The notes beneath the pieces were generated by a model. The model did not search any database. It worked only from the letters and a program-made list of their open reading frames with translations, and had not been told where the DNA came from. From Embleya scabrispora DSM 41855 (GTDB taxonomy: Bacteria > Actinomycetota > Actinomycetes > Streptomycetales > Streptomycetaceae), in NCBI RefSeq assembly GCF_000372745.1, contig NZ_KB889725.1, forward strand, positions 1 to 33,858: a DNA stretch of 33,858 nt, written 5' to 3'. Shown here piece by piece: positions 1-7,516 of the stretch. Each line of letters opens with the position of its first letter. Position 1 is the first letter of the stretch. The position numbers and the translations under genes were made by a program.

Positions 1-340
1 CCCGGCTGATCGTGGAGGGGCTGCGGCCCAGCTCGGCGGCGATCGTGCGGACGCCGGCCTTGTCCCGCAGCCGGTCGGCAATGTGGATGCGGTCGGCTTC
101 GCGCAGGTGTCTCGACGGGCCGGACGAGGGCGCCGCGGTGATCGGCGGCGCCCCCTTCCTGCCTGCGGTCGGGCTGTACCCGTTGCGCCATCGCTTCCCC
201 GTGCGGACGTTGATGCCGACGACCCGGCATGCCTCCGCGAACCCCAGTCCTTGATCCACGAGCCGGAAGTATTCCTCCCGCTCCCGGGCCAGTTTCACGG
301 GACCCTGAGGTTCCCGAGTCCCACGGATCTCGAAGTCCAT
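1..340 (-). mobile_element. IS30-family transposase, N-terminal part (cut by window edge)
   Basis: Reading the minus strand from the ATG at 340 gives an open frame of 113 codons to the window edge. It starts MDFEIRGTREPQGP and contains EREEYFRLVDQGLGFAEACRVV (helix-turn-helix 1) and, near the edge, DRIHIADRLRDKAGVRTIAAE followed by LGRSPSTISR. This second segment is the classic IS30-type helix-turn-helix that binds the element's terminal repeats; the DDE catalytic domain would lie beyond the window. An AGGGG ribosome-binding site lies a few bases before the ATG. The element's terminal inverted repeat should lie at about 355-385 (sequence around GTTGCGACGACCACTAGAAC), but only one end is visible, so this is inferred. 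Whether the transposase is intact cannot be judged. Confidence 0.85.
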
Positions 341-493
341 CGCATCCCCTGAGCTGGGGTGTTGCGACGACCACTAGAACCCAAGCTTCCGACCGGGGCG
401 TTCGTTGTTCTGTTCAGACCGACGGAGGCGACGGGATGCGACATCGTGCGGGGGTGCCCCCGACGTGTTCTCCGAGTGCCCTCCGTGCGCCGC

Positions 494-1222
494 TCACCAG
501 TGTGCGGCCGCGGCGTAGTACGTGGTGCCCGGCCAGGCTTCCACCGGGGTCGTCGTGGGGACGATCTTGCCGGCGCACAGGCCGCGTTCGGCCAAGCCGT
601 CGATGATGCGCGGGATGGCGGCGAGGGTGGTCTCGTAGCCTTCGTGCAGCAGGATGATGCCGCCCGGTCGCACCCGGAGGGCGTTGGCGACGATGTCGTC
701 GGTGGAGATGCCGTTGTAGTCGAACGAGTCGTTCGTCCACAGCACCTCGGTCATCCCGAACGTGGTCGCGTCCTGGCGGATCGCCGTGTTGGTCCGGCCG
801 TACGGCGGGCGGAACAGCGTCGGCGCGTGGCCGGTTCGGGCCTGGAGGATCTGGTTCGTGCCGAGGAGTTCGTCGAACGCGTCCTCCCCGGAAAGCTCGT
901 CCAGGAACGGGTGCGAGAACGAGTGGTTGCCGATCCAGTGGCCGCCTGCGGCGATCTGCTGGACGTACTGCGGGTAGTCCAGGGCGTGTGCCCCGGTAAG
1001 GAAGAACGTCGCCTTTACCCAGCCGGCGTCGTTGAGCGCCCGGACGTACGCGGGAGTCAGGGTCGTGGGGCCGTCGTCGAAGGAGATCGCCGCATAGCCG
1101 GCGGAGCAGGGAGCCGGCGGCGCCGGGTCTGCGTGCGCGGGTCCGGTCGGGCCCAGGATCAGGCCCGTCACCGCCGCGATCGCGACGGCCCCCCAGGTGC
1201 GGACTCGTGCGCTCGACTTCAT
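494..1222 (-). CDS. Secreted polysaccharide deacetylase (NodB domain, CE4)
   Basis: 242 residues. A Sec signal peptide (about residues 1-31, ending GPAHA) is followed by a single NodB homology domain. All five CE4 motifs can be placed: SFDDGP (catalytic base and metal Asp), GNHSFSHP (metal-binding His-x3-His), RPPYG, the fourth motif as NDSFDYN, and IILLHEG (catalytic His). The enzyme is expected to remove N-acetyl groups from a GlcNAc-type polymer outside the membrane; the substrate is inferred. It lies downstream of a GT2 polymer synthase on the same strand, which suggests de-acetylation of that polymer. An AAGGA ribosome-binding site precedes the ATG. A hairpin at 1262-1289 separates it from the upstream peptide gene, so it may be expressed partly independently. 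Confidence 0.9.
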   Translation of the reverse strand: MKSSARVRTWGAVAIAAVTGLILGPTGPAHADPAPPAPCSAGYAAISFDDGPTTLTPAYVRALNDAGWVKATFFLTGAHALDYPQYVQQIAAGGHWIGNHSFSHPFLDELSGEDAFDELLGTNQILQARTGHAPTLFRPPYGRTNTAIRQDATTFGMTEVLWTNDSFDYNGISTDDIVANALRVRPGGIILLHEGYETTLAAIPRIIDGLAERGLCAGKIVPTTTPVEAWPGTTYYAAAAHW

Positions 1223-1261
1223 TTCGGTCGTCCTTCCGAATGCGAGAACCGATATTGACCA

Positions 1262-1289
1262 CGGCCCACCGCCGGCCGACGGTGGGCCG
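1262..1289 (-). terminator. Hairpin between peptide gene and deacetylase gene
   Basis: Ten-base arms CGGCCCACCG (1262-1271) and CGGTGGGCCG (1280-1289) pair perfectly around an 8-base loop. It lies in the 153-base gap after the small peptide gene and before the deacetylase start. There is no T tract, as is usual in actinomycetes. It could be a terminator, an attenuator or an mRNA processing/stability element. Confidence 0.55.
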
Positions 1290-1375
1290 CCTGTTCACAA
1301 GCTCCGCGTCAAAGGTCGTCCGGGAACGGTTGACCGGATGCCTCGTCCGCGGGAACAGCGAATGCCGACGGGTCG

Positions 1376-1528
1376 TCAGCTGTTGCGGGCAGGCAGGATC
1401 CGCTTGAGCGCGAGGCCCGCGCTGAACAGCGTGAACGCGGCCACGAACGCCCACATGACGTTCGCGCCGGTCGCCGCCAAAGCGCCGCCGGCACCGACCG
1501 CCGCCGCTCCTGTACTTGCGTGATACAT
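1376..1528 (-). CDS. Small membrane peptide with LAATG sortase-like signal
   Basis: 50 residues, starting MYHASTGAAAVGAGG. Its ATG (1528-1526) lies two bases after the stop codon of the glycosyltransferase gene and has a GAAAGGAAG ribosome-binding site inside the end of that gene, so translation is probably coupled. The peptide has LAATG at residues 17-21, then a hydrophobic segment (about 24-41) and a basic tail (KRILPAR). That order is the cell-wall sorting signal architecture, and class E sortases of actinomycetes use LAxTG. No separate signal peptide is present, so it could equally be a simple one-TM accessory subunit of the synthase. Function is unknown; tight coupling suggests a role in polymer synthesis or export. 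Confidence 0.75.
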   Translation of the reverse strand: MYHASTGAAAVGAGGALAATGANVMWAFVAAFTLFSAGLALKRILPARNS

Positions 1529-1530
1529 GG

Positions 1531-2844
1531 TCACCACTTCCTTTCTTTTCTTCGGATGGCGTCCCAGAAGGCCTTTGCCTGGGCTGCCTGGAGGTAGAGG
1601 TCGAAGGCCATTTCGACCACGATCAGCGCGCCGAGCACCACCTGTAGCGGTCCGCGTTTGCGGACACTCACGGCGCGCTCCACGGAGAAGACCAACGTGA
1701 CCACCATCCACACCGGTTGGATGCGTACCTGTCCGGTGAGGAGGAGGGACAACAACAGCGAGCCGAGGTAGATCCCGATGACCAACAGACCGATCAGGGA
1801 CAGCAGTTGGCGGCCCCAATAGGTTCGGGTGATGTGCGTCCACCCGTAATCGGTCAGGTTCTCCAGGGCACCGCGCTTCCAGCGCAGCCGCTGCTGGAAC
1901 AGGTCCGACCAGGTGCTCATGACCTCGGTCATCAGGGTGCACTTGGGCGGACACACGATCCGCAGGCCGAGGTGCAGGATGCCGAGGGTGAGTTCGTTGT
2001 CCTCGGTCAGTACCCGCGTGTCGTATACGTGTGCGGCGCCGGGCAGTTCGTGGGTCGCGCGAGCGGCGACCACCTCCTGCAGGGTCAGCGCGCGAAAGAG
2101 GGTGGCGGTGCCGGTGAGCACGAGAGCCTTGCCCTGGAGCCGCTCCACGTCGCGGACGTAGCGGGCGTATTCGTTGCGTTGCAGCATGCCCACGAAGCCA
2201 CCGCCGGGCTTGCCGGTGAAGGTCCCTCCGACGGCGCCGTACTTGCCGGTCGCCAACCGCTCCAGGCCGTGGCTGAGGAACTCCGGGCCGAGAGTCGAGT
2301 CGGCGTCCATCACCAGGACCGCGTCGGCCGGGCCGAGTCCGGGCAGGATGCGGTCGATGACCTGGTTGAGGCCGCCGGCCTTCTTGTGCTTGTTGTCGAC
2401 GGTCTCGTAGACCTGTACGCCCATCGAGCGGGCGATCTCCACGGTGCGGTCGGAGCAGTTGTCCGCGATGACGATGATCGTCTCCGGCGGTCGCCGTTGC
2501 CCGTAAAGGGATTGGATGGTCTCGGCGATCTGCGCTTCCTCGTTGTGCGCGGGCACCAATGCGGTGATCCGCATCGCGTGCACGTCCACCGTCGGCAACG
2601 AGCGGCGCCGGCGGCGCTTGGTCTTGAGCCGGAACGGCTCGGCCTTGCGCGCTCGGTGCCGGCGCGGGCCGGCGGCCGTGGCCGGCTCGGGGACGCGTGC
2701 AGCCGGCCCCGGGACGAACGAAGGTTGTGGCTCAGGACGAATCGGCGCGAGGACCACGGTCGGATGATCCGCCGCCATCGCGTGCTCGTCGCGCCCTCGG
2801 TGCCGCCCTCGCGGCGTCACATTCACGTAACCGGTGTCGTTCAT
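1531..2844 (-). CDS. Membrane glycosyltransferase family 2 (processive polysaccharide synthase type)
   Basis: 437 residues. After a basic, low-complexity N-terminus of about 85 residues comes a GT2 catalytic domain: ALVPAHNEE, ADNCSD (UDP-sugar Asp), VMDADS (metal-binding DxD), TEDNEL (catalytic base) and QQRLRW (the QxxRW acceptor motif of chitin, cellulose, hyaluronan and PNAG synthases). Hydrophobic segments follow near the C-terminus (around LLSLIGLLVIGIYLGSLLL, VWMVVTLVF and VVLGALIVVEMAF). There is no clear N-terminal TM helix. It should transfer a sugar from a nucleotide donor in the cytoplasm and extrude the chain; the product is unknown, though the linked deacetylase favours a GlcNAc polymer. 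The start is uncertain: the ATG at 2844 has a poor ribosome-binding site, and the ATG at 2778 is an alternative. Confidence 0.9.
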   Translation of the reverse strand: MNDTGYVNVTPRGRHRGRDEHAMAADHPTVVLAPIRPEPQPSFVPGPAARVPEPATAAGPRRHRARKAEPFRLKTKRRRRRSLPTVDVHAMRITALVPAHNEEAQIAETIQSLYGQRRPPETIIVIADNCSDRTVEIARSMGVQVYETVDNKHKKAGGLNQVIDRILPGLGPADAVLVMDADSTLGPEFLSHGLERLATGKYGAVGGTFTGKPGGGFVGMLQRNEYARYVRDVERLQGKALVLTGTATLFRALTLQEVVAARATHELPGAAHVYDTRVLTEDNELTLGILHLGLRIVCPPKCTLMTEVMSTWSDLFQQRLRWKRGALENLTDYGWTHITRTYWGRQLLSLIGLLVIGIYLGSLLLSLLLTGQVRIQPVWMVVTLVFSVERAVSVRKRGPLQVVLGALIVVEMAFDLYLQAAQAKAFWDAIRRKERKW

Positions 2845-3397
2845 CCCGCCATCGCATTCGGACCGGACCTATGCGAACGGACGAAGCGGCATCGCGAGCG
2901 CACCTGCGGATCCCGGTGTGAGACCGCATGCGGGCAGCACGAACACGGCGAACCATCGGCTCGCCGAGAATCAATTCGTCCGTTCCCCCCGAGCCCCCAC
3001 CCAGGCTGGGCAAGCATGCGTCATCAGAAGGATCTTGTAAATCTGATAGTCGTAATTGTGAGTACAGGCACAGAAATAGCCGGCATATCCGTCGACGATT
3101 TGCCCATTCTTGCCGCTTCTCGCACGGCTTGTTCCATCACCTGCGGCCGTCCTCGGGCCTCGAGCGGGCCGGCCTCGGGCCGCCTGCGGGCCCGACCGTG
3201 CCACCGCCCCCGCCGAACCGACCCGCACGCGACCGACCGACAGGAGCACCGGCGGCCCGGCCCATCCCGCGCCGCCGCCCGGAGTGTTCCGGCGTCGGGC
3301 GGCGGGGCGGTCGAGTGCGCGGTCGCGGGGGTGCGGCCGGGGATGTTCCTTGGATAGAGTGCCGCGGCTGATCGGCCACGCATACCACGGAGGCGAC
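2845..3397. other. Divergent intergenic region with unusually AT-rich core
   Basis: No credible gene is seen between the glycosyltransferase (minus) and the one-TM protein (plus). The core at about 3028-3120 is clearly poorer in GC than its surroundings and probably holds the promoters and operators. A Crp-like site is listed separately. Confidence 0.6.
3057..3072. promoter_or_regulatory. Crp-like palindrome TGTGA-N6-GCACA
   Basis: TGTGAGTACAGGCACA matches TGTGA-N6-TCACA with one mismatch. It sits in the AT-rich part of the region upstream of the glycosyltransferase operon, about 215 bases before the annotated start. It could bind a Crp/Fnr-family regulator; one such site by itself can occur by chance. 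Confidence 0.35.
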
Positions 3398-4078
3398 TTG
3401 ACCAACCATCCGGGCTATCCAGGTGCTCAGAGCCCCCCTCCTCATCCGCACCCGAGCCAACCCAGATGGGCGTGGTGGGTGGTGGGCATCGCCATTCCGC
3501 TGATCGGCATCTTCGTCACCATCGCCGTCAGTCGGTCCGATTCCGATTCGGATTCGAAGGCTCCGTCGGCGAACTCGGCCCCCGCGCCCGGCGCGCAGAA
3601 CCCGCAGGCTTCGCAGGGCTCGCAGAAGCCGCCGGCCACCGGTGGCGGCGGCCAGTCGGCGTCGAACGCGCCGTCGCCGGGCGGTCAAACGCCGCGGGTC
3701 CTGTTCGGGCCCGGTTCGGTCACCGTCGACCCGAACAAGCAGTACGTCGAGTTCGACACCAACCCGCCGCTGGTCTCCCAGTCGAACAAGGCCGCGGATC
3801 TGATGTTCGCGTACACGCTGGGCGCGCCCGAGCTCATCACGGTCGGCTCCACCAACACCCTGGCCGCAATCCCCCAGGGCAACCCGGACCCGACCCCGGA
3901 GGTATGCGCCGAGGCGGTCCGCAAGCGAGGCACCTACCTGGGTGGCGAACTCACCCCGGGCACCCGCCTGTGCATGGTCACCAACGAGGGACGCACCGGG
4001 TATTTCCGGGTGGTCTGGCCGGCCGCCGCCGGCGTTCCCCTGCGCCTGGAAGCGACCGTCTGGGATCTCACCGGCTGA
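3398..4078 (+). CDS. Exported one-TM protein with conserved actinobacterial extracytoplasmic domain
   Basis: 226 residues from the TTG at 3398, chosen because GGAGG lies four bases upstream. A GTG at 3359 is in frame but has no ribosome-binding site. The short proline-rich cytoplasmic N-terminus (MTNHPGYPGAQSPPPHPHP) is followed by one TM helix (WAWWVVGIAIPLIGIFVTIAV), a Ser/Asp/Pro/Gly linker of about 70 residues, and an extracytoplasmic domain of about 125 residues. The domain begins RVLFGPGSVTV and contains VEFDTNPP, two cysteines (EVCAEA and RLCMVTNEG) that could form a disulfide, and the end RLEATVWDLTG. Similar domains occur as sensory-looking tails of actinobacterial membrane proteins and kinases; no function is assigned. 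A hairpin at 4099-4125 follows the stop. Confidence 0.8.
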   Translation: MTNHPGYPGAQSPPPHPHPSQPRWAWWVVGIAIPLIGIFVTIAVSRSDSDSDSKAPSANSAPAPGAQNPQASQGSQKPPATGGGGQSASNAPSPGGQTPRVLFGPGSVTVDPNKQYVEFDTNPPLVSQSNKAADLMFAYTLGAPELITVGSTNTLAAIPQGNPDPTPEVCAEAVRKRGTYLGGELTPGTRLCMVTNEGRTGYFRVVWPAAAGVPLRLEATVWDLTG

Positions 4079-4098
4079 GCGGCCGAGGCCGAGCGGTC

Positions 4099-4125
4099 AC
4101 CGACGGCGCCCGTTCACCCGTCGGT
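4099..4125. terminator. Hairpin between convergent genes
   Basis: ACCGACGG (4099-4106) and CCGTCGGT (4118-4125) pair around an 11-base loop. It lies between the one-TM protein gene (plus) and the MFS remnant (minus), and could stop transcription from either side. Confidence 0.5.
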
Positions 4126-4137
4126 CACCCGGGCGGA

Positions 4138-4641
4138 TCAGCTCGCCGAGGTCAGCGGGACGGCCGTCCGGTCGCGACGCCACGCGTACCCGCCGACGAG
4201 GATGCCGACGACCACTGCGGCGGCCGGCGATCAGGTGGATCGAGCGCAGGCCGGGACCGTCGTTGACGACCCGGCCGCCGAGCCAGGCGCCCGGGGCGGC
4301 GGCGAGTTGGTACGCGGGCGCGTTCACCGCCATGGCCGGGGTGGGCGCCTCGGCGGCGGTGCCCAGCACCCGGGCCTGCGTCCCGGGAATGACCGAGAAG
4401 CCCGGCGCGCCGACCACGAACACCATGATCGCGGTGAGCGCCATGCTGCCGCTGACCGTCCGGATCAGCACCAGGGCCGCCGCGAGGGCGGCGAGCAGGC
4501 CCAGTTGGGCCGCCATCGGCGCCCGGTCGGACAGCCGGCCGCCGATCACGTTGCCGACGGCCGCGCCGACGCCGTAGGTCGGCAACAGCACCGGGATCGT
4601 GCCGTCGGCGAAGCCGGTGACGTCGGTCAACAAGGGCGGGG
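4138..4641 (-). pseudogene. MFS transporter remnant (5' truncated and frameshifted)
   Basis: Minus-strand reading gives LLTDVTGFADGTIPVLLPTYG, then VGNVIGGRLSDRAP and several hydrophobic segments, which match the C-terminal half of drug-efflux MFS proteins (chloramphenicol-resistance/AraJ type). The N-terminal half (about 200 residues) is absent; a plus-strand promoter and gene now occupy that end. After SIHLIAG the frame becomes arginine-rich, while an adjacent frame continues with a hydrophobic stretch AAAVVVGILVGGYAWRRDR and stops at 4138. So there is a small indel near 4225. The two lesions together show decay. Confidence 0.8.
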
Positions 4642-4677
4642 ACGTCGGGACGACGCGGTGACGCGGCCGCTTCGGCC

Positions 4678-4690
4678 TAGACTCCGGGCG
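4678..4690 (+). promoter_or_regulatory. -10 element placing the start of transcription on the GTG codon (leaderless)
   Basis: TAGACT (4678-4683) fits the actinomycete TAnnnT -10 consensus. The GTG start of the next gene begins seven bases after its last T, where transcription would start. No Shine-Dalgarno sequence is present. This suggests a leaderless mRNA. No convincing -35 is seen. Confidence 0.5.
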
Positions 4691-5349
4691 TGGCCGGACA
4701 AACGAGTACGACGCCGTTGTCGGGTGTGCGCTTCGTGGGGTTGCGCTTCCGGCTGGAGACCCGGGGGCTACAGCGCCCGGTCCCCGTCGAGGTCGCCGCA
4801 CTCACGCATCACGGTCCGGGCGATCACGTCGCCTGGCGCGCGCACGCCCCGATCGAACCTCCCGCGCCCGGAAGTTCGCCGCCCGCGCCGATCGGCGTCC
4901 CGGTACCGCCCGCCGTTCCCGGCTCCCTCGCCGCGGCGCTGGCGGACATCGAACGCCACATGGTCCGCGACCTCCCGCACGCGGTGATCGGGCTGCCGCC
5001 GTTCGCCGAGAAGACGCTCGTGTGGGAGCAGCGCGCTTATTGCCCGCTACTCGCCTCGTCTGTCGTCCTGGACGCGCCGGCCCTCGCCGCGATCGTCACC
5101 CCGACCGCCGCACCGCAGTCGTTCGACACCAGACTCCGGCACATCGGCCTGCGACCGCCCGCCGAACGCGCGGTCACCTGGGACGCGTACGCGCTGGCCC
5201 ACCTGTTCCACACCACCGTCGCCCAGGGCATCGCCACCGGCCGCTGGTCCACCCTGGAGGACCTCGCCCGGGTCGCCGGGTCCTCCGCGCCCATCGTCGA
5301 ACCCGAATTCATGCCCGCCCTCGACGTCCAGGAATCCCTCTTCGACTGA
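4690..5349 (+). CDS. Unknown protein with C-terminal QESLF (beta-clamp-like) motif
   Basis: 219 residues, GTG start, apparently leaderless. I do not recognise a characterised family. The N-terminus (SGVRFVGLRFRLETRGLQRPVPVEV) looks like beta structure. A Pro/Ala-rich linker (about 55-75) is followed by a mostly helical part containing RHMVRDLPHAVIGLPPFAEKTLVWEQRAYCP and AYALAHLFHTTVAQGIATGRWSTLEDLARVAGS. The protein ends DVQESLFD, which fits the Q-x-[S/D]-L-F pentapeptide used by polymerases and repair factors to bind the DnaN sliding clamp, and it sits at the extreme C-terminus as in many clamp clients. A DNA-repair or replication role is an inference from that motif only. Codon use is normal for the window. 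Confidence 0.75.
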   Translation: MAGQTSTTPLSGVRFVGLRFRLETRGLQRPVPVEVAALTHHGPGDHVAWRAHAPIEPPAPGSSPPAPIGVPVPPAVPGSLAAALADIERHMVRDLPHAVIGLPPFAEKTLVWEQRAYCPLLASSVVLDAPALAAIVTPTAAPQSFDTRLRHIGLRPPAERAVTWDAYALAHLFHTTVAQGIATGRWSTLEDLARVAGSSAPIVEPEFMPALDVQESLFD

Positions 5350-5502
5350 CCCGGCCCGTTCCGCGTCCACCCCGCCGTCAGCCGCACACCGCGGATTCCT
5401 CGCCCGGCCCGCGTCCGGCAGGCATCCACCGGTGTCGGTCGCGGCACGCGATCCGCGGCCGTGACACACGGCGCCGTCGCCGTGGGGTCCGGCGCGATGG
5501 GC

Positions 5503-6063
5503 TCAGCGGGGCGGGGCGGAGAGGGGGCCGTTGCCCGCCGTGCGCAGGAGGGGTTTGGTCATGGCTCGGGTGATCGTCGGGTCGCGGCCGTCGACGTAGG
5601 GGTCCCGGAGGGTGTAGCCGGCTCCCGCGAACAGGGCGAGGGCCCGGACGTTGCGATTGCCGGTCTCCACGACGAGTCGCCGTGCGCCGGCCTGGGCGGC
5701 GGTGTGCTCCAGCGTGCCGAGCAGGCGGCGGCCGTGGCCGTGGCCCCGCTGCTCGGGGCTGACGTACAGGCGTTTGATCTCCGCCGCCCGGCCGGGCATC
5801 GTGCGCCATCCGCCGCAGCCGACCGGGGTGTGTGCGCTGTAGGCGAGCACGAACAAGCCGTCGGGGGGCTCCAGATCGCGCGGCTCGGTGGTGTCGGGAT
5901 GATCGGCGAAGCCGTACAGGGCGACCTGCTCCGAGTACAGGGCATACAGCAGGATCTGCGTGTCCGGATGGGTGTAGGGACGCGGCACGAGACGAACGTC
6001 GGCAAGGGCGTTGGGGCCATCGGCGCCGAACGGCCCATGATGGCCCGGAGCCGCGCCCAGCAC
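5503..6063 (-). CDS. GNAT-family N-acetyltransferase
   Basis: 186 residues from a GTG at 6063 (AGGGCGGGG just upstream); the start is not certain. The core shows GNAT motifs: beta strand LFVLAYSAHTPVGCGGWR, then AEIKRLYVSPEQRGHGHGRRLLGTLE, where RGHGHG is the acetyl-CoA pyrophosphate-binding Q/R-x-x-G-x-G/A loop. It continues ARRLVVETGNRNVRALALFAGAGY, with the usual N-x-x-A-x-x-x-Y region. It should acetylate an amine of a small molecule or peptide; the substrate is unknown. It is transcribed convergently with the upstream unknown gene and divergently from the oxidoreductase at 6475. Confidence 0.85.
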   Translation of the reverse strand: MLGAAPGHHGPFGADGPNALADVRLVPRPYTHPDTQILLYALYSEQVALYGFADHPDTTEPRDLEPPDGLFVLAYSAHTPVGCGGWRTMPGRAAEIKRLYVSPEQRGHGHGRRLLGTLEHTAAQAGARRLVVETGNRNVRALALFAGAGYTLRDPYVDGRDPTITRAMTKPLLRTAGNGPLSAPPR

Positions 6064-6474
6064 GGCCCCGCCCTTGGCGCGGTGCGCGAAACGGATCAAC
6101 GACCTGCTCCCTTCCCGCCGACCCCGCAGATCGGGGCTCCACCACGATTCTCCGCGAAGCCCCCTCACCCCGAACAGTGGCCCCGGCCAACAGACCACGA
6201 CCAGCCAAGTCCCCACCGCCACCGGGGCACTCGTCCCATCGCTCCGGCCTCTCGGCCCTGGCGCCGCCGTCCCCCGAGCCCACCCGGCCGACGGCGTCGA
6301 GCGGCGACGACGCGATCGTTGTGCCGGAGTGGGCCACGTGTTCGCCCGCCGTTCCGACGACCACGCCGTCCCGCGCGTAGGCCGTGTCGGTGGATCGGCC
6401 GGTCCGTGGGCCGCCCGGCTGTGCGTCGGCCGGTCGGGGTTGCCGGGGGTGTCGGGGCGGAGCAGGATGCGGGG
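6064..6474. other. 411-base divergent gap, no gene seen
   Basis: Open frames cross this gap on both strands, but their translations are Arg/Pro/Ala-rich with no recognisable motif. No strong hairpin or promoter was recognised. It should hold the divergent promoters of the acetyltransferase and the luciferase-like oxidoreductase. Confidence 0.5.
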
Positions 6475-7344
6475 ATGCGCTTTTCCGTCAATATTCCGAA
6501 CTTCGGCGACTTTGCCGACCCCAGGGCGGTGGCCACGGCGGCGGTCGCAGCCGAACAGGCGGGCTGGGACGGTCTGTTCGTCTGGGATCACGTGGTGCAC
6601 GACAAACGCGCGCGGCGCGGCCAACCCTTCGGCGATCCCTGGATGTTGCTGACCGCCGCGGCGTTGGCCACCTCGCGGATCAGACTGGGCACCCTGGTCA
6701 CCCCGGTTCCGCGCCGGCGCCCACAGCAACTCGCCCGTCAGGTGGCCACGTTGGACGCGCTCAGCGGTGGGCGGGTGATCTTCGGCGCCGGGTTGGGCGG
6801 CCCGTTCCAGGACGAGTACGGTGACTTCGGCGAGCCGACCGACCCGGTCGTCCTCGCCGAGCGCCTGGACGAGGGGCTGGACCTGCTGGACCGCTACTGG
6901 TCGGGCGAACCGGTGAACCACGACGGAGCGCACTACCGGGTCCGGGACGTGACGCTGCTGCCGGCCTCGACACAGCGGCCGCGGCCGCCGGTGTGGATCG
7001 GCGGGTTCTGGCCGAATCGCCCACCGATGCGCCGCGCCGCGCGCTGGGACGGCGCGGTCCCGCTGTTCGCCTCCGCCAGGCACGGTCACACTCCACCGGT
7101 CGACCAGGTCCGCGACCTGGTCGCCTACGTGCGCAAGCACCGCGACGCCCGGCCCGAGGCCCCCTTCGACCTCGTCCTCGGTGGCGTCAGTCCCACCGAC
7201 CCCGCTCGGGCCCACGACCTGCTCGGGCCGCTGATCGACGCCGGCGCCACGTGGTGGGACGAACGCCAACGCATGGACAACGCCGACCTGTACCGGCTGA
7301 CCCCGATCCTGCGTCGCATCGAATCGGGGCCCCCCGTCTTCTAG
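6475..7344 (+). CDS. Luciferase-like (LLM class) F420/flavin-dependent oxidoreductase
   Basis: 289 residues from the ATG at 6475. It opens MRFSVNIPNFGDFADP and follows the LLM barrel: AAEQAGWDGLFVWDHV, then the stretch ending IRLGTLVTPVPRRRP, then QVATLDALSGGRVIFGAGLG and the substrate/cofactor loop RYWSGEPVNHDG. PVWIGGFWPNRPPMRRAARWDGAVPLF is the usual C-terminal signature. In actinomycetes most members with this pattern use coenzyme F420, though FMN use cannot be excluded. The substrate is unknown. The N-terminal fold starts directly at the chosen Met, so the longer in-frame upstream extension is not used. No obvious operon partner: the next gene is about 170 bases downstream. Confidence 0.88.
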   Translation: MRFSVNIPNFGDFADPRAVATAAVAAEQAGWDGLFVWDHVVHDKRARRGQPFGDPWMLLTAAALATSRIRLGTLVTPVPRRRPQQLARQVATLDALSGGRVIFGAGLGGPFQDEYGDFGEPTDPVVLAERLDEGLDLLDRYWSGEPVNHDGAHYRVRDVTLLPASTQRPRPPVWIGGFWPNRPPMRRAARWDGAVPLFASARHGHTPPVDQVRDLVAYVRKHRDARPEAPFDLVLGGVSPTDPARAHDLLGPLIDAGATWWDERQRMDNADLYRLTPILRRIESGPPVF

Positions 7345-7433
7345 TTCGCACCGGACGAAAGGGCCCGCCGGTGGTCGGCGCAGACGAATGCGCAAGGTGG
7401 CGGCGGGCCTACCCCACATCACGCGGTAAGGGT

Positions 7434-7439
7434 TATAGT
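7434..7439 (+). promoter_or_regulatory. -10-like hexamer TATAGT
   Basis: TATAGT stands out from the GC-rich background about 78 bases before the GTG of the CGNR regulator gene and fits TAnnnT. No clear -35 accompanies it. Confidence 0.4.
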
Positions 7440-7516
7440 CACGCTTGAGCGGTTACTCATTCCTGACCGCCCGCTCCACACGACCACCCACCGCGACCCG
7501 GGAAAGAGCGCGAGGC

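Noticed and set aside
1717-3357. Long plus-strand open frame (about 546 codons) over the glycosyltransferase gene
   Set aside because: It is the antisense of a gene with clear GT2 motifs; the translation is Gln/Ala/Gly/Arg-rich without domains, as expected for a mirror frame in very GC-rich DNA.
5461-6474. In-frame upstream extension of the luciferase-like gene (about 340 extra codons)
   Set aside because: The LLM fold begins at the Met at 6475; the extension is antisense to the acetyltransferase gene and compositionally random.
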